The translations under genes and the position numbers were made by a program. From assembly GCA_905372345.1 (NCBI GenBank), contig CAJPPE010000008.1, positions 1 to 15,934 of the forward strand: a DNA stretch of 15,934 nucleotides, given 5' to 3'. This document shows positions 7,268 through 14,166 of this stretch, piece by piece (positions within the stretch are counted from its first letter, which is position 1; every line of letters starts with the position of its first letter). The notes beneath the pieces were generated by a model, which was given only the letters and a program-made list of their open reading frames with translations, was not told the origin of the DNA and searched no databases. The DNA comes from an uncultured Treponema sp. (lineage in GTDB: Bacteria > Spirochaetota > Spirochaetia > Treponematales > Treponemataceae).

Positions 7268-7727
7268 TTCGATTAGTGTTTCATTTAATGATGAACCTCC
7301 GGGGTCTATAGACCCTGTAAGAGTTGAAAATTTTATATCTGAAGTTCTAAACGATCTAAACTTAAAAAATTGGGATATTTCTTTGTTGTTTTGTGATGAT
7401 GCCTTTATTCAAAACCTTAATAAACAATACAGGGATATTGATTCGCCGACAGATGTTCTTTCCTTTGAGCAGGGGGACGAATATTTTGACGAAGCCGGTG
7501 AAACAAGGTTTATGGCAGGAGATATAGTTATAAGCCTTGACAGTCTCCGTTTTAATGCCGAAGAATTTAATGTAGAAATAAATGAAGAGTTAAAAAGACT
7601 GATTGTGCACGGCATTCTACATTTGAATGGAATGGATCATTCGGATAATTCTCCGGAACAAGAAATGCTTAAATTTCAAGAAGAATTACTTATGCAATAT
7701 AAAAATATGGAAATTTATCGGGTATAG
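7260..7727 (+). CDS. ybeY: Endoribonuclease YbeY, rRNA maturation factor
   Basis: YbeY is a zinc-dependent single-strand RNase involved in 16S rRNA 3'-end maturation and ribosome quality control. I start it at ATG 7260, with AAGGA (7247-7251) eight bases upstream, giving 155 residues, the usual length; the frame stays open upstream to an ATG at 7164, but that would add a basic, non-conserved stretch inside the HD gene. The signature H-G-I-L-H-L-N-G-M-D-H (117-127) supplies the zinc ligands H117, H121 and H127. The conserved T-D-V-L-S-F segment (64-69), R-F-M-A-G-D-I-V-I-S (83-92) and L-K-R-L-I-V-H (111-117) are also present. It overlaps the HD gene by eight bases and is followed two bases after its stop by the YbeX-like gene, so translation is probably coupled along the operon. 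Confidence 0.96.
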   Translation: MSNSISVSFNDEPPGSIDPVRVENFISEVLNDLNLKNWDISLLFCDDAFIQNLNKQYRDIDSPTDVLSFEQGDEYFDEAGETRFMAGDIVISLDSLRFNAEEFNVEINEELKRLIVHGILHLNGMDHSDNSPEQEMLKFQEELLMQYKNMEIYRV

Positions 7728-7729
7728 TT

Positions 7730-8506
7730 ATGGGTATAATAGATTTATTTAAAAAGAAACGAAATGTAAATAATATTTTAAAAGAAGGCTTAAACGACGA
7801 AAAAAGGGATATGATACGCGGTGTTGTCGACTTATCCGATACGGCGGTAAAAGAGGTTATGATTCCGCGTATTGATGTTGATTTTTTAGCCCTTGATACG
7901 CCTGGCGATGAAATTTTAGACAGAATATCGGAAAGCGGCCACTCCCGTTTTCCCGTATATGATGAGTCAATCGATAATGTTATAGGTATTCTTTATGTTA
8001 AGGATATTATTAAACTTTTAACAAAAAATCAAAAAATTGAGCTTGATAAGATAGTGCGCCGAGCATTTTTTGTTCCTGAGTCAAAAAGAATCGATGCTCT
8101 TTTAGCCGAATTTAAAAGACGACATGTTCATATTGCTGTTGCCGTTGATGAATACGGCGGCGTTTCAGGCATTGTATGTATGGAAGACATCATAGAAGAG
8201 ATTGTAGGCGATATACAGGATGAATTTGACAATGAGGGTGAGGATATTACCGAAATAGCCTCAGGGGTTTGGCTTTGCGATGCCCGTGTCGATCTGGACG
8301 ACCTTGCCGAAACAATTAAAAGCGATGCCTTGCCTGTAGACGAGTTTGAAACCTTGGGAGGTTTTGTGTTCGATCTTTTCGGAAAAATACCTGCCAAATA
8401 TGAAAAAACAGCTTGGAATGATTTTGACTTTATTGTTCAGGATATGGACGGCCACAAGGTTAAGACCGTTAAAATTGTTCACAACAAAAATTCTATGCAA
8501 AATTAG
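7730..8506 (+). CDS. tlyC: YbeX/CorC/TlyC-family double-CBS protein
   Basis: This is a 258-residue soluble protein of the HlyC/CorC family. Two CBS domains come first: about 44-100 (E-V-M-I-P-R-I-D-V, H-S-R-F-P-V-Y-D) and about 108-165 (V-D-E-Y-G-G-V-S-G-I-V, E-D-I-I-E-E-I-V-G-D-I). A CorC_HlyC transporter-associated domain follows (about 175-252; T-L-G-G-F-V-F, G-H-K-V-K-T-V). The N-terminal DUF21 membrane region of larger relatives is absent, as in E. coli YbeX. Spirochaetal members are often labelled haemolysin TlyC, but the family is better tied to Mg/Co efflux and, for YbeX next to YbeY, to ribosome metabolism; adenosine-nucleotide binding by the CBS pair is known for the family. It begins two bases after ybeY's stop with only a weak ribosome site, suggesting translational coupling. 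The haemolysin role is doubtful. Confidence 0.92.
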   Translation: MGIIDLFKKKRNVNNILKEGLNDEKRDMIRGVVDLSDTAVKEVMIPRIDVDFLALDTPGDEILDRISESGHSRFPVYDESIDNVIGILYVKDIIKLLTKNQKIELDKIVRRAFFVPESKRIDALLAEFKRRHVHIAVAVDEYGGVSGIVCMEDIIEEIVGDIQDEFDNEGEDITEIASGVWLCDARVDLDDLAETIKSDALPVDEFETLGGFVFDLFGKIPAKYEKTAWNDFDFIVQDMDGHKVKTVKIVHNKNSMQN

Positions 8507-8517
8507 GGAGGGAATGT

Positions 8518-10494
8518 ATGAAAAAGACTTTTTTCGGATTTATGTTTATTGCTTTATTTTCGGCCTCTTTATTCTGCAACCCTGCAGATTTGTATCAAAA
8601 AGGGTCCGAATATCAGGCTAATGAAGATTGGTACGGGGCTATTGAAATGTACCAATCCGCTTTAAAGGAAAACCCTTCCTATAATTTGGTATATCAGGGC
8701 TTAGCCGAATGCTTTTATGCTCTTGACGAATATGACCAAGCCTTATCCTTTGCAGAGTCAGCCCGAAAATATAAAAAAGATGATCCCGATTTACAAAACC
8801 TCCACGGCTTTATTTTGGTAGGTCTTGGAAAGATAGATGCGGCTAAGACCCTTTTTAATGGGGTTTTAAAAAAATATCCCAACAATCCCGAAGCCCGTTT
8901 CGGTTTGGCTGAAATAGAGGTTTCCCAAGGAAAGCTCTATCTTGCTTCCGAGATGTATAAGCAAAACCTTCAGCGTCAGGGCGAAAACAGAAAGGCTCTT
9001 CTTTCTTTAGCCCTTGTAAGTTATGAGGCCGGAAATGTTAAGCAGGCCGAAGATTACATAAACCGAGCCTTAAAATACCATGGCGATAATCCTCAGGTTC
9101 ATTATTTTGCAGCCTATTTACATTCCCTTGACGGAAAACTTGAAGAGGCCGAAGGACGTATTTATTCGGCTCTTAAATTAAAAGAAGATTATGATGAGGC
9201 TTATGCCCTGCTTGCTTCCGTCTTATATGCTCAAAAGCGTTACGAAGAAGTTATAAAGATTTCCGATATGAGGATTTCAAAAAAAAGAGACAGGGCTGAT
9301 GCATGGTACTTAAAAACTTTGAGTTTAAGGCGGCTTGCACGATACGGTGAGGCCATAAACGCCGCTAAGGTGGGGCTTTCCTTGGATGCCGACGATGAAA
9401 TAATGCGCTGTCTTTTAGAAGAGCTTGCCATAGAAAATTTGAATTTTGAAGATTCTTTCCGTATGGAGCTTTCAAAATACCACGCAGAAAAAGCTCTCGG
9501 ATTTTTCCGCCGAAATATGACTGAGCAAGCCCTCTATGAGTATAGGCGAACCTTGAAGATATATCCTTATGATGTTGAAAGCAGGGAAGCCTATGCCGGT
9601 ATTTTGCTCCGTCTCGGTTATCCCGAAAGATATTTGGAACAAATGCTCTTTATTCAGTCCATAGTAAAGAGCAATACAAAGGTAAATGATGCGGTTGAAG
9701 CTTATGAAAAACATCTTTTAAGTTCCATTCAATCAAAGTGGCGTATAGATCCCCTTTATTTGGATAAGGCCCACATATCCATAGGTTTATTTTATACCAT
9801 GGAAAGCTCAAATGTTTTACATCCTGAAGCCGAGCGTATAACTCAAATTCTTACCTCGGATATTTTTTCTTATAATCCCAGAATCAAAATAACTTCTTAT
9901 TCGGATAAGCCTGTAACTTACAGGGAGGCTTCAAAAAAATCGCGTACGGCAAATGAGGACTATTTCGGCATTATAAGGCTCAAAGAGAATAGAAGGGATA
10001 TTCAAATCATATTGGAGCTTTATGTTTCGCGTACCGGTTCTCCCGCAAAAACATTTACGGTTTACCGTTCAGGCAATGACCGTTTTTCAAACGGTATAAG
10101 GCGGCTTTCTTCAATGCTTAATGAGGCAATGCCCATTGTAGGCAAGCTCATAAGCCGCTATCAAAATGAGGCCGTTATCGATATAGGAAAACATGATTCG
10201 GATTTTAAGGATTTAAAAATTGCCGTTATACGCAAGGACCGCTTGGTTATCGAAAAAGAAGGCCTTGGCATGGTCTTTGACCCGTCCGATCTCTTGGGTT
10301 ATTTTGAGCCTTCAAAGTCGGAGGAGAATTTGTCCGAGGGCATTTTAAAGAGAAACGGTTACTATGATAGAATGAATGCCGGCGATTCGGTAATTCTTGT
10401 TAGCGAAAATACAAAAGAAAAAGCTGCGGAAGATTATACGAATTCCTATCAAAAAAATTCTTTATTGCTTTTACTTCTTAGGAGAATTCGCTAG
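8518..10494 (+). CDS. Exported TPR-repeat protein with a beta-rich C-terminal region
   Basis: This 658-residue protein starts at ATG after GGGAGGG (8506-8512). Residues 1-20 are a signal peptide; C20 follows phenylalanine, so a lipobox is unlikely. Eight gap-free tetratricopeptide repeats of exactly 34 residues run from 22 to 293, with at least one more degenerate pair around 324-380. The C-terminal part (about 400-640) is mixed alpha/beta. It holds D-Y-F-G-I-I-R-L-K and Y-Y-D-R-M-N-A-G-D-S-V-I-L-V, which loosely recall CsgG/FlgT-type periplasmic modules (weak inference). It is probably a periplasmic scaffold for a protein complex. It is the last gene of the phoH operon, 11 bases after tlyC. 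Its final residues I-R and the TAG stop lie in a short palindromic repeat shared with the end of the opposing gene, so its native C-terminus may have been altered. Confidence 0.88.
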   Translation: MKKTFFGFMFIALFSASLFCNPADLYQKGSEYQANEDWYGAIEMYQSALKENPSYNLVYQGLAECFYALDEYDQALSFAESARKYKKDDPDLQNLHGFILVGLGKIDAAKTLFNGVLKKYPNNPEARFGLAEIEVSQGKLYLASEMYKQNLQRQGENRKALLSLALVSYEAGNVKQAEDYINRALKYHGDNPQVHYFAAYLHSLDGKLEEAEGRIYSALKLKEDYDEAYALLASVLYAQKRYEEVIKISDMRISKKRDRADAWYLKTLSLRRLARYGEAINAAKVGLSLDADDEIMRCLLEELAIENLNFEDSFRMELSKYHAEKALGFFRRNMTEQALYEYRRTLKIYPYDVESREAYAGILLRLGYPERYLEQMLFIQSIVKSNTKVNDAVEAYEKHLLSSIQSKWRIDPLYLDKAHISIGLFYTMESSNVLHPEAERITQILTSDIFSYNPRIKITSYSDKPVTYREASKKSRTANEDYFGIIRLKENRRDIQIILELYVSRTGSPAKTFTVYRSGNDRFSNGIRRLSSMLNEAMPIVGKLISRYQNEAVIDIGKHDSDFKDLKIAVIRKDRLVIEKEGLGMVFDPSDLLGYFEPSKSEENLSEGILKRNGYYDRMNAGDSVILVSENTKEKAAEDYTNSYQKNSLLLLLLRRIR

Positions 10495-10586
10495 CGAAAA
10501 TTCGCTGGCGAAGAATTAATTCAATTCGCAAGCGGAGAACTGAACTAACTCAATTCGCCAGCGAAGGATTAATTCAATTCGCCAGC
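10485..10586. repeat. Cluster of short palindromic repeats at the junction of convergent genes
   Basis: Five copies of a core AATTCGC-NN-GCGAA motif occur in 100 bases. Cores lie at 10487-10498 (TTCGCTAGCGAA, perfect palindrome), 10501-10512 (TTCGCTGGCGAA), 10525-10536 (TTCGCAAGCGGA), 10554-10565 (TTCGCCAGCGAA) and 10578-10586 (TTCGCCAGC, truncated). Between them is a second inverted element, GAATTAATTC (10513-10522) or GGATTAATTC (10566-10575). Unit lengths are 14, 24, 29 and 24 bases; the two 24-base units differ at only three positions. The first and last copies reach into the coding ends of both flanking genes. With no T-run it is not a standard terminator, although stacked hairpins could stop transcription or protect both mRNA ends. 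Confidence 0.85.
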
Positions 10587-11563
10587 TCTACAAGACAATA
10601 ATGCGACCATTCTTTTGCCTGAGACGGATATAGGTCTTGGGCCGTTAAAAATTCCAATAAGGCCTTGTCATATAGGTTTTGGAAAAATAGGGTCTGTCCT
10701 ATATAAAAATGCGTTCTTGCGGAAACTCTGGAGGTTCTGCGTATTCTTAAAAAATTGGTCAGCTCAACATTACATTTTTGCCAGTTTTTTGTATAAAAAT
10801 ATTCTTTTAGAATTCTTTGTAATTCCATGCTCTCACCTCCGTCAGGAGTTCTTTTGTCATCAGGAAAAACGTAGGGCTCAAGTCTTTGAGAAGAAATAAT
10901 AAACTCTCTAAAATCCCTTTTTTCTGCCGTAAGAGCATTTATAAGGGTTTCGGTTTGAGAAGAAAAAAACTCGGTTCTTTTTTTTATTTGCTTTTCAGGG
11001 TTTAAAAAAGGCAGAGGAATAGGGCGGTTTTGCAGCGCAATACTTTTTTTCTCTTGTTCTTCAGGAGAAGCGAAGACTTCGACAGGGCTGTTGATTGTAT
11101 TTATTCCGTTTATAAATTGAATTTTGCCTGAAGCGATTTCGTTTTCTTCGGCAATGGCATAGTAATAGGGAATTCCGGGAATAGGGTAGTCAAAAAAGGG
11201 AAGTCCGTCATCGGTTATATTTGCAATAGGGACGGCTTCGGCTAGAGAGCTTATTGACGAAAAGCCCGTTGTTGACCTGTAAAGAATTAGATTTCTGCCC
11301 TCAGGTTTTGCTTTCCAGCTGATCATTACGGATTTTTCTCTTGTAAGAATCGAAAATGAGAGAAAGGCAAAGTCCTCATTTTTTTGCAGCTCTTGAGGAT
11401 TTTCCGCAAATTCTATCTTTTCCGAACCCGTTTTATCGGGTTTTACATCCGGCAAAATTTGCGACAGTTCATTTTCGCCGACAAGGCTTTCCTCGGCAAA
11501 AGCGGCTTTTTCTGCAAAGCAAAAAGATGCAACAAATAAAAATATAATAAACCCTTTCTTCAT
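10574..11563 (-). CDS. Exported protein with an FN3-like domain and TPR-like C-terminus
   Basis: This 329-residue protein has an ATG start (11561-11563) behind a poor ribosome site. A signal peptide covers about residues 1-18 (MKKGF, hydrophobic, C-F-A); the cysteine at 15 is within the hydrophobic core and probably not lipidated. An acidic, Glu/Pro-rich linker (19-63) follows. Next is a beta-sandwich that looks like fibronectin type III (about 66-150: V-M-I-S-W-K-A, N-L-I-L-Y-R-S, I-P-Y-Y-Y-A-I-A). After a linker, an alpha-helical region (about 240-329; A-R-T-H-F-Y-I-G-Q-T-L-F-F-Q, K-A-L-L-E-F-L-T-A) resembles two TPR-like helical pairs. A periplasmic scaffold or binding role is an inference. 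It converges with the TPR gene. Its last codons (L-A-N-stop) fall in the palindromic repeat cluster. Confidence 0.8.
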   Translation of the reverse strand: MKKGFIIFLFVASFCFAEKAAFAEESLVGENELSQILPDVKPDKTGSEKIEFAENPQELQKNEDFAFLSFSILTREKSVMISWKAKPEGRNLILYRSTTGFSSISSLAEAVPIANITDDGLPFFDYPIPGIPYYYAIAEENEIASGKIQFINGINTINSPVEVFASPEEQEKKSIALQNRPIPLPFLNPEKQIKKRTEFFSSQTETLINALTAEKRDFREFIISSQRLEPYVFPDDKRTPDGGESMELQRILKEYFYTKNWQKCNVELTNFLRIRRTSRVSARTHFYIGQTLFFQNLYDKALLEFLTAQDLYPSQAKEWSHYCLVELAN

Positions 11564-11674
11564 ATCTTATATTTTCGGCCTTTTTTTAAAAAAAATCAAG
11601 AGCCCGATACCGTTTCTCTTCTATATAGACACCGGGTAACCTTGGTTCTTTTTAGCAATATGAGCCCGCTACTA

Positions 11675-11703
11675 TGGATAAAACATTAAAATTGTGATAT
11701 TAT
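11675..11703 (+). promoter_or_regulatory. Candidate promoter for the beta-helix lipoprotein gene
   Basis: TGGATA (11675-11680, four of six), a 17-base spacer and TATTAT (11698-11703, five of six) would give a leader of about 50 bases. An alternative -10, TATACT (11703-11708), has no good -35 partner. Confidence 0.4.
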
Positions 11704-11735
11704 ATACTTAAGATTAGACCTACAGGGTGTTTTTT

Positions 11736-11750
11736 TCCTTAAAATAAGGA
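11736..11750 (+). promoter_or_regulatory. Leader hairpin that can sequester the Shine-Dalgarno sequence
   Basis: TCCTTA-AAA-TAAGGA is a perfect six-base-pair stem with a three-base loop. Its right arm contains the first bases of the AGGAGG ribosome site (11747-11752), and the preceding T-run could pair by wobble with the remaining GG. Melting would be needed to expose the site before the TTG start at 11759. A temperature- or factor-sensitive switch is possible but unproven. Confidence 0.4.
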
Positions 11751-11758
11751 GGATATGA

Positions 11759-13903
11759 TTGAGAAAACTTTTAACTTTTTTGACAACTTTAACAGCGGCA
11801 GTTGCCGTAATTGTACTTTTTACAGCCTGCGAGCAATTTCTGAAAGATCCGGAGGATTTTTTAAGTTATTGGGCGAGTGAAGCCTTTGTTAAAGACCACA
11901 GCATAGGTGCGGTAGCTAGACCGGACGAAGCGGGTGTGCCTTGTGTCAGCTCTTCAGACGAGGTGCATATTATGCTTACAGTGCATAACCCGAAAAACTT
12001 TCCGCTCGTTATGCCGACTTCTTTGGAACCTGCGGGCATTGTCGAATTTAAAGAACTTTCCCAACAGCCTACGGAAGGAACCCACTATGTACTGGGGCAA
12101 ACCGCTCCCGGCAGGCTGAAGCTTACATATAAAGAAGCCTTTTTACAAGAATACGAACAAGGTTCAGGCAGTTTAAACCCGACTATCACCCTTAAGGCTA
12201 CAGACGGCAGGGTATTTAAGAAAACCTACACCTTCGGCATAAAATCGAACACCCCGCCGCCAAAACCGGCAGTCGTGCTTGCAAAACAGACTAACGCTTC
12301 TCCTAATTATTACGTGCTCTGCATAGATACAAACGATTTGGGTGCTCTTTCTGCCTTTGTAAACGGAAAATATATCCATGATGATATTGCATACGTTACC
12401 ATAAACGGAACATCATACGGCTTAGAAATGAACGATACTCATAACGGCTTTAGCAAAAAACCGACGGCAGCACCATTTCTTGAAAACGGTACAGGACTTA
12501 TGGCGGTAGGCAGTGCACAGCTACCGGAAGCGAGCCCTTGGGTTTTATACTACAAAACGAACATACAAATAGGACCCGGCAACCCGGAAACATCGTACAC
12601 CGTAACCTTGATCGACAAAGGAGGCGTTACTTCGGATGAGGCTGCCGCAACGATAGAAGCGAACAGTTCAACTCACACCGTAACATTCAAGGTTGTAGAC
12701 GAAGAGGGCGGAACACTGACAGGCTCATACGGCTATACTTCCCAAATAGCAAGCGGAAGCAGTACTGCAACCCTTACCGTACCGCGAGGCGAAAATGTAA
12801 CCTTTGCCGCGGCGCCCGCTCTCGGTTGGGAAGTTGACAGCTGGAGCAGTAATGTAAACGTAGACTCAAGCGACAACAAAAAGGCAACTCTTTCCAACGT
12901 AAGCGACGATGTAACCGTAACGGTCGAGTTTGAAAAGGTGACAGCCATAGCAGGAACCAATAATTTTGCGTGGAAGTTGTTAAAAAAAGCCGTCGAAATC
13001 GCTAACGATGGTGCCACCATCACCATAGACGGCAAAATAAAGGCGACATCCGGCGAGAATGCGGGCGAAATCGAAATAACCACAAACCTCACGATAGAGG
13101 GCAAAACCGGAGTCGACAACATACTTGACGCAAACAAGATGAGCCGCATTTTCAAAGTGGCAAGCGGCAAAACGCTCACGCTCAAAAACCTGACGCTTAC
13201 AGGCGGCAAGGCAACCGGGACAGGCGATGCAGGCAGCGGCGGGGCAATCTATGCAAAAGATGCATCAACAGTCAACATAACAAACTGTACCATTACGGGC
13301 AACGAAGCAGATACAAACGGCGGCGGCATTTATGTTGAGAGCACATATACTACAATCACAAACTGCATCTTTACGAAGAACACCGCAAGAGACGGCGGCG
13401 GCATCTATATCAACAGGACTGGCCCCTTCACCTATGTGGTAGAAATCAGCGGCGGCACTATAGGCGGCGGCACAGGACAGGCAAACAAAGCGACCGGCAA
13501 CGGCGGCGGCATCTATGTCGGCGAGAGTTGCGAGTTGAGGCTGAAAGACTCTACAGGTTCCGGTGCGCAGAGCGTACTGATTACCGGCAATCAGGCAGCA
13601 AATGGCGGCGGCGTATACGCCGCAAATAGAGCAACAGTAAGTATGCAAGGCAGCACACAAATTGCGGTAAACAATGATGTGTATTTGGACAGCGATTCCG
13701 CTATTCTTGTTAACAAAGTCTTGAACAGTACCGGTACCGTCGCCCGTATTACGCCTGAGAACTACAGAGAATTTCCGCCTGTAAAAGTGCTTTACGGTGA
13801 TGCAGTTGGCTCGGAACACGGCAAGTTCGCCGTAACGCGGCAGAAGTATCCCCCACAGGAATGGGTAGTAGACAGCGACGGCAAGCTGAAAAAGAAGAAT
13901 TAG
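11759..13903 (+). CDS. Putative surface lipoprotein with InlB-like repeat and Pmp-like beta-helix
   Basis: The start is TTG at 11759, six bases after AGGAGG; the ATG at 11755 is too close to the ribosome site and in another frame. The 714-residue protein has a lipoprotein signal peptide with lipobox L-F-T-A-C (C24). The N-terminal region (25-300) is made of beta-rich domains I do not recognise. Residues about 306-394 resemble a bacterial surface repeat (H-T-V-T-F-K-V, W-E-V-D-S-W, V-T-V-T-V-E-F). From about 410 to 650 it looks like a right-handed beta-helix with five G-G-[AG]-[IV]-Y motifs near 494, 521, 546, 581 and 616, each tied to N-C-T-I-T-G-N-type strands, as in chlamydial polymorphic membrane proteins. 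Its codon use is visibly richer in G and C (Gly codons mostly GGC) than the flanking housekeeping genes, which hints at transfer or special selection. It is probably an outer-surface adhesin-like protein; no autotransporter barrel is present. Confidence 0.87.
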   Translation: MRKLLTFLTTLTAAVAVIVLFTACEQFLKDPEDFLSYWASEAFVKDHSIGAVARPDEAGVPCVSSSDEVHIMLTVHNPKNFPLVMPTSLEPAGIVEFKELSQQPTEGTHYVLGQTAPGRLKLTYKEAFLQEYEQGSGSLNPTITLKATDGRVFKKTYTFGIKSNTPPPKPAVVLAKQTNASPNYYVLCIDTNDLGALSAFVNGKYIHDDIAYVTINGTSYGLEMNDTHNGFSKKPTAAPFLENGTGLMAVGSAQLPEASPWVLYYKTNIQIGPGNPETSYTVTLIDKGGVTSDEAAATIEANSSTHTVTFKVVDEEGGTLTGSYGYTSQIASGSSTATLTVPRGENVTFAAAPALGWEVDSWSSNVNVDSSDNKKATLSNVSDDVTVTVEFEKVTAIAGTNNFAWKLLKKAVEIANDGATITIDGKIKATSGENAGEIEITTNLTIEGKTGVDNILDANKMSRIFKVASGKTLTLKNLTLTGGKATGTGDAGSGGAIYAKDASTVNITNCTITGNEADTNGGGIYVESTYTTITNCIFTKNTARDGGGIYINRTGPFTYVVEISGGTIGGGTGQANKATGNGGGIYVGESCELRLKDSTGSGAQSVLITGNQAANGGGVYAANRATVSMQGSTQIAVNNDVYLDSDSAILVNKVLNSTGTVARITPENYREFPPVKVLYGDAVGSEHGKFAVTRQKYPPQEWVVDSDGKLKKKN

Positions 13904-13932
13904 ATACCGGGGAATGGGGAATTTAGAGTCAC

Positions 13933-13964
13933 CCTGCTCGAGCCTCTCGTATCGCTCGGGTGGG
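13933..13964 (+). other. Possible hairpin behind the beta-helix lipoprotein gene
   Basis: Bases 13933-13943 (CCTGCTCGAGC) can pair with 13954-13964 (GCTCGGGTGGG) in an 11-base-pair stem with three G-T wobbles and a ten-base loop. There is no T-run, so it is not a typical intrinsic terminator. It runs into the first tandem repeat unit. Confidence 0.35.
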
Positions 13965-14097
13965 TACCCTACACTCGGACGAGTGCGTACCCCACACCAA
14001 GGCGAGTGCGTACCTCACACTAATGCGGGTGCGTACCTCACACTAATGCGGGTGCGTACCTCACACTAATGCGGGTGGGCACCTCACACTAATGCGG
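13960..14097. repeat. Tandem repeat array of 23-bp units
   Basis: Six contiguous 23-bp units start at 13960, 13983, 14006, 14029, 14052 and 14075. Units 3, 4 and 5 are identical (beginning GTGCGTACCTCACACTAATG). Unit 6 differs at two bases (GTGGGC for GTGCGT). Units 1 and 2 are diverged but in register and share GTACC and ACAC. A seventh, very degenerate unit may occupy 14098-14120. There are no unique spacers, so it is not CRISPR, and 23 is not a multiple of three, so it is not coding. Identity is highest in the middle and decays at both edges, the usual pattern of a slippage-prone minisatellite. Confidence 0.92.
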
Positions 14098-14129
14098 GAC
14101 TGTCCTACAGCGTAAGGCAATGCACTGTC

Positions 14130-14158
14130 TTGAATAAAACTGATTTTCGTAATAAAAT
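14130..14158 (+). promoter_or_regulatory. Promoter for the DUF58 gene
   Basis: TTGAAT (14130-14135, four of six), a 17-base spacer and TAAAAT (14153-14158, five of six) form a good promoter. Its expected start, about seven bases past the -10 box, is at or next to the ATG at 14167, which would make the mRNA leaderless. Confidence 0.55.
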
Positions 14159-14166
14159 AAAACGTT

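Larger units (their letters stand above)
11564..11758. other. Divergent intergenic region
   Basis: These 195 bases separate the minus-strand FN3-like gene from the plus-strand beta-helix lipoprotein gene. They contain a T7A8 run (11582-11596) just upstream of the minus-strand start, a candidate plus-strand promoter (11675-11703) and the leader hairpin (11736-11750). I could not identify a convincing promoter for the minus-strand gene; TATATA-like sequence near 11630 is the best -10 candidate and has no good -35. Confidence 0.5.
13904..14166. other. 263-base spacer holding a tandem repeat array and a DUF58 promoter
   Basis: No gene is visible here on either strand. From left to right it contains a possible hairpin (13933-13964), the 23-bp repeat array (13960-14097, perhaps to 14120), and a promoter (14130-14158). 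The repeat part is clearly richer in G and C than the AT-rich final 45 bases. Confidence 0.7.

Noticed and set aside
7730..8506. Haemolysin function for the CBS protein
   Set aside because: The TlyC label is historical; the domain set and the place next to ybeY fit a YbeX/CorC-type protein, and no membrane-lytic feature is visible.
8346..8621. A 91-codon open frame spanning the tlyC-TPR gene boundary
   Set aside because: It is an out-of-frame reading across two well-supported genes, with no ribosome site of its own.
10615..10899. A 94-codon open frame on the plus strand
   Set aside because: It is antisense to the FN3-like gene, which has a signal peptide and domain structure; this frame has no ribosome site or motif.
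11755..11757. ATG near the start of the beta-helix lipoprotein gene
   Set aside because: It is only two bases from AGGAGG and in a different frame from the signal peptide; the TTG at 11759 has correct spacing and leads into the lipoprotein signal.
12733..13209. A 158-codon open frame on the minus strand
   Set aside because: It is antisense to the same lipoprotein gene; its Val/Ser-rich composition mirrors the Thr/Asn codons of the sense strand, and it has no ribosome site or recognisable domain.
13265..13819. A 184-codon open frame on the minus strand with many Ala and Cys residues
   Set aside because: It lies wholly antisense inside the beta-helix lipoprotein gene; the openness comes from the GGC-rich repeats. 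It has no plausible domain, and the plus-strand frame has a signal peptide, motifs and a ribosome site.
13960..14120. CRISPR array
   Set aside because: The units are directly contiguous with no unique spacers, and no cas gene is present in the window.
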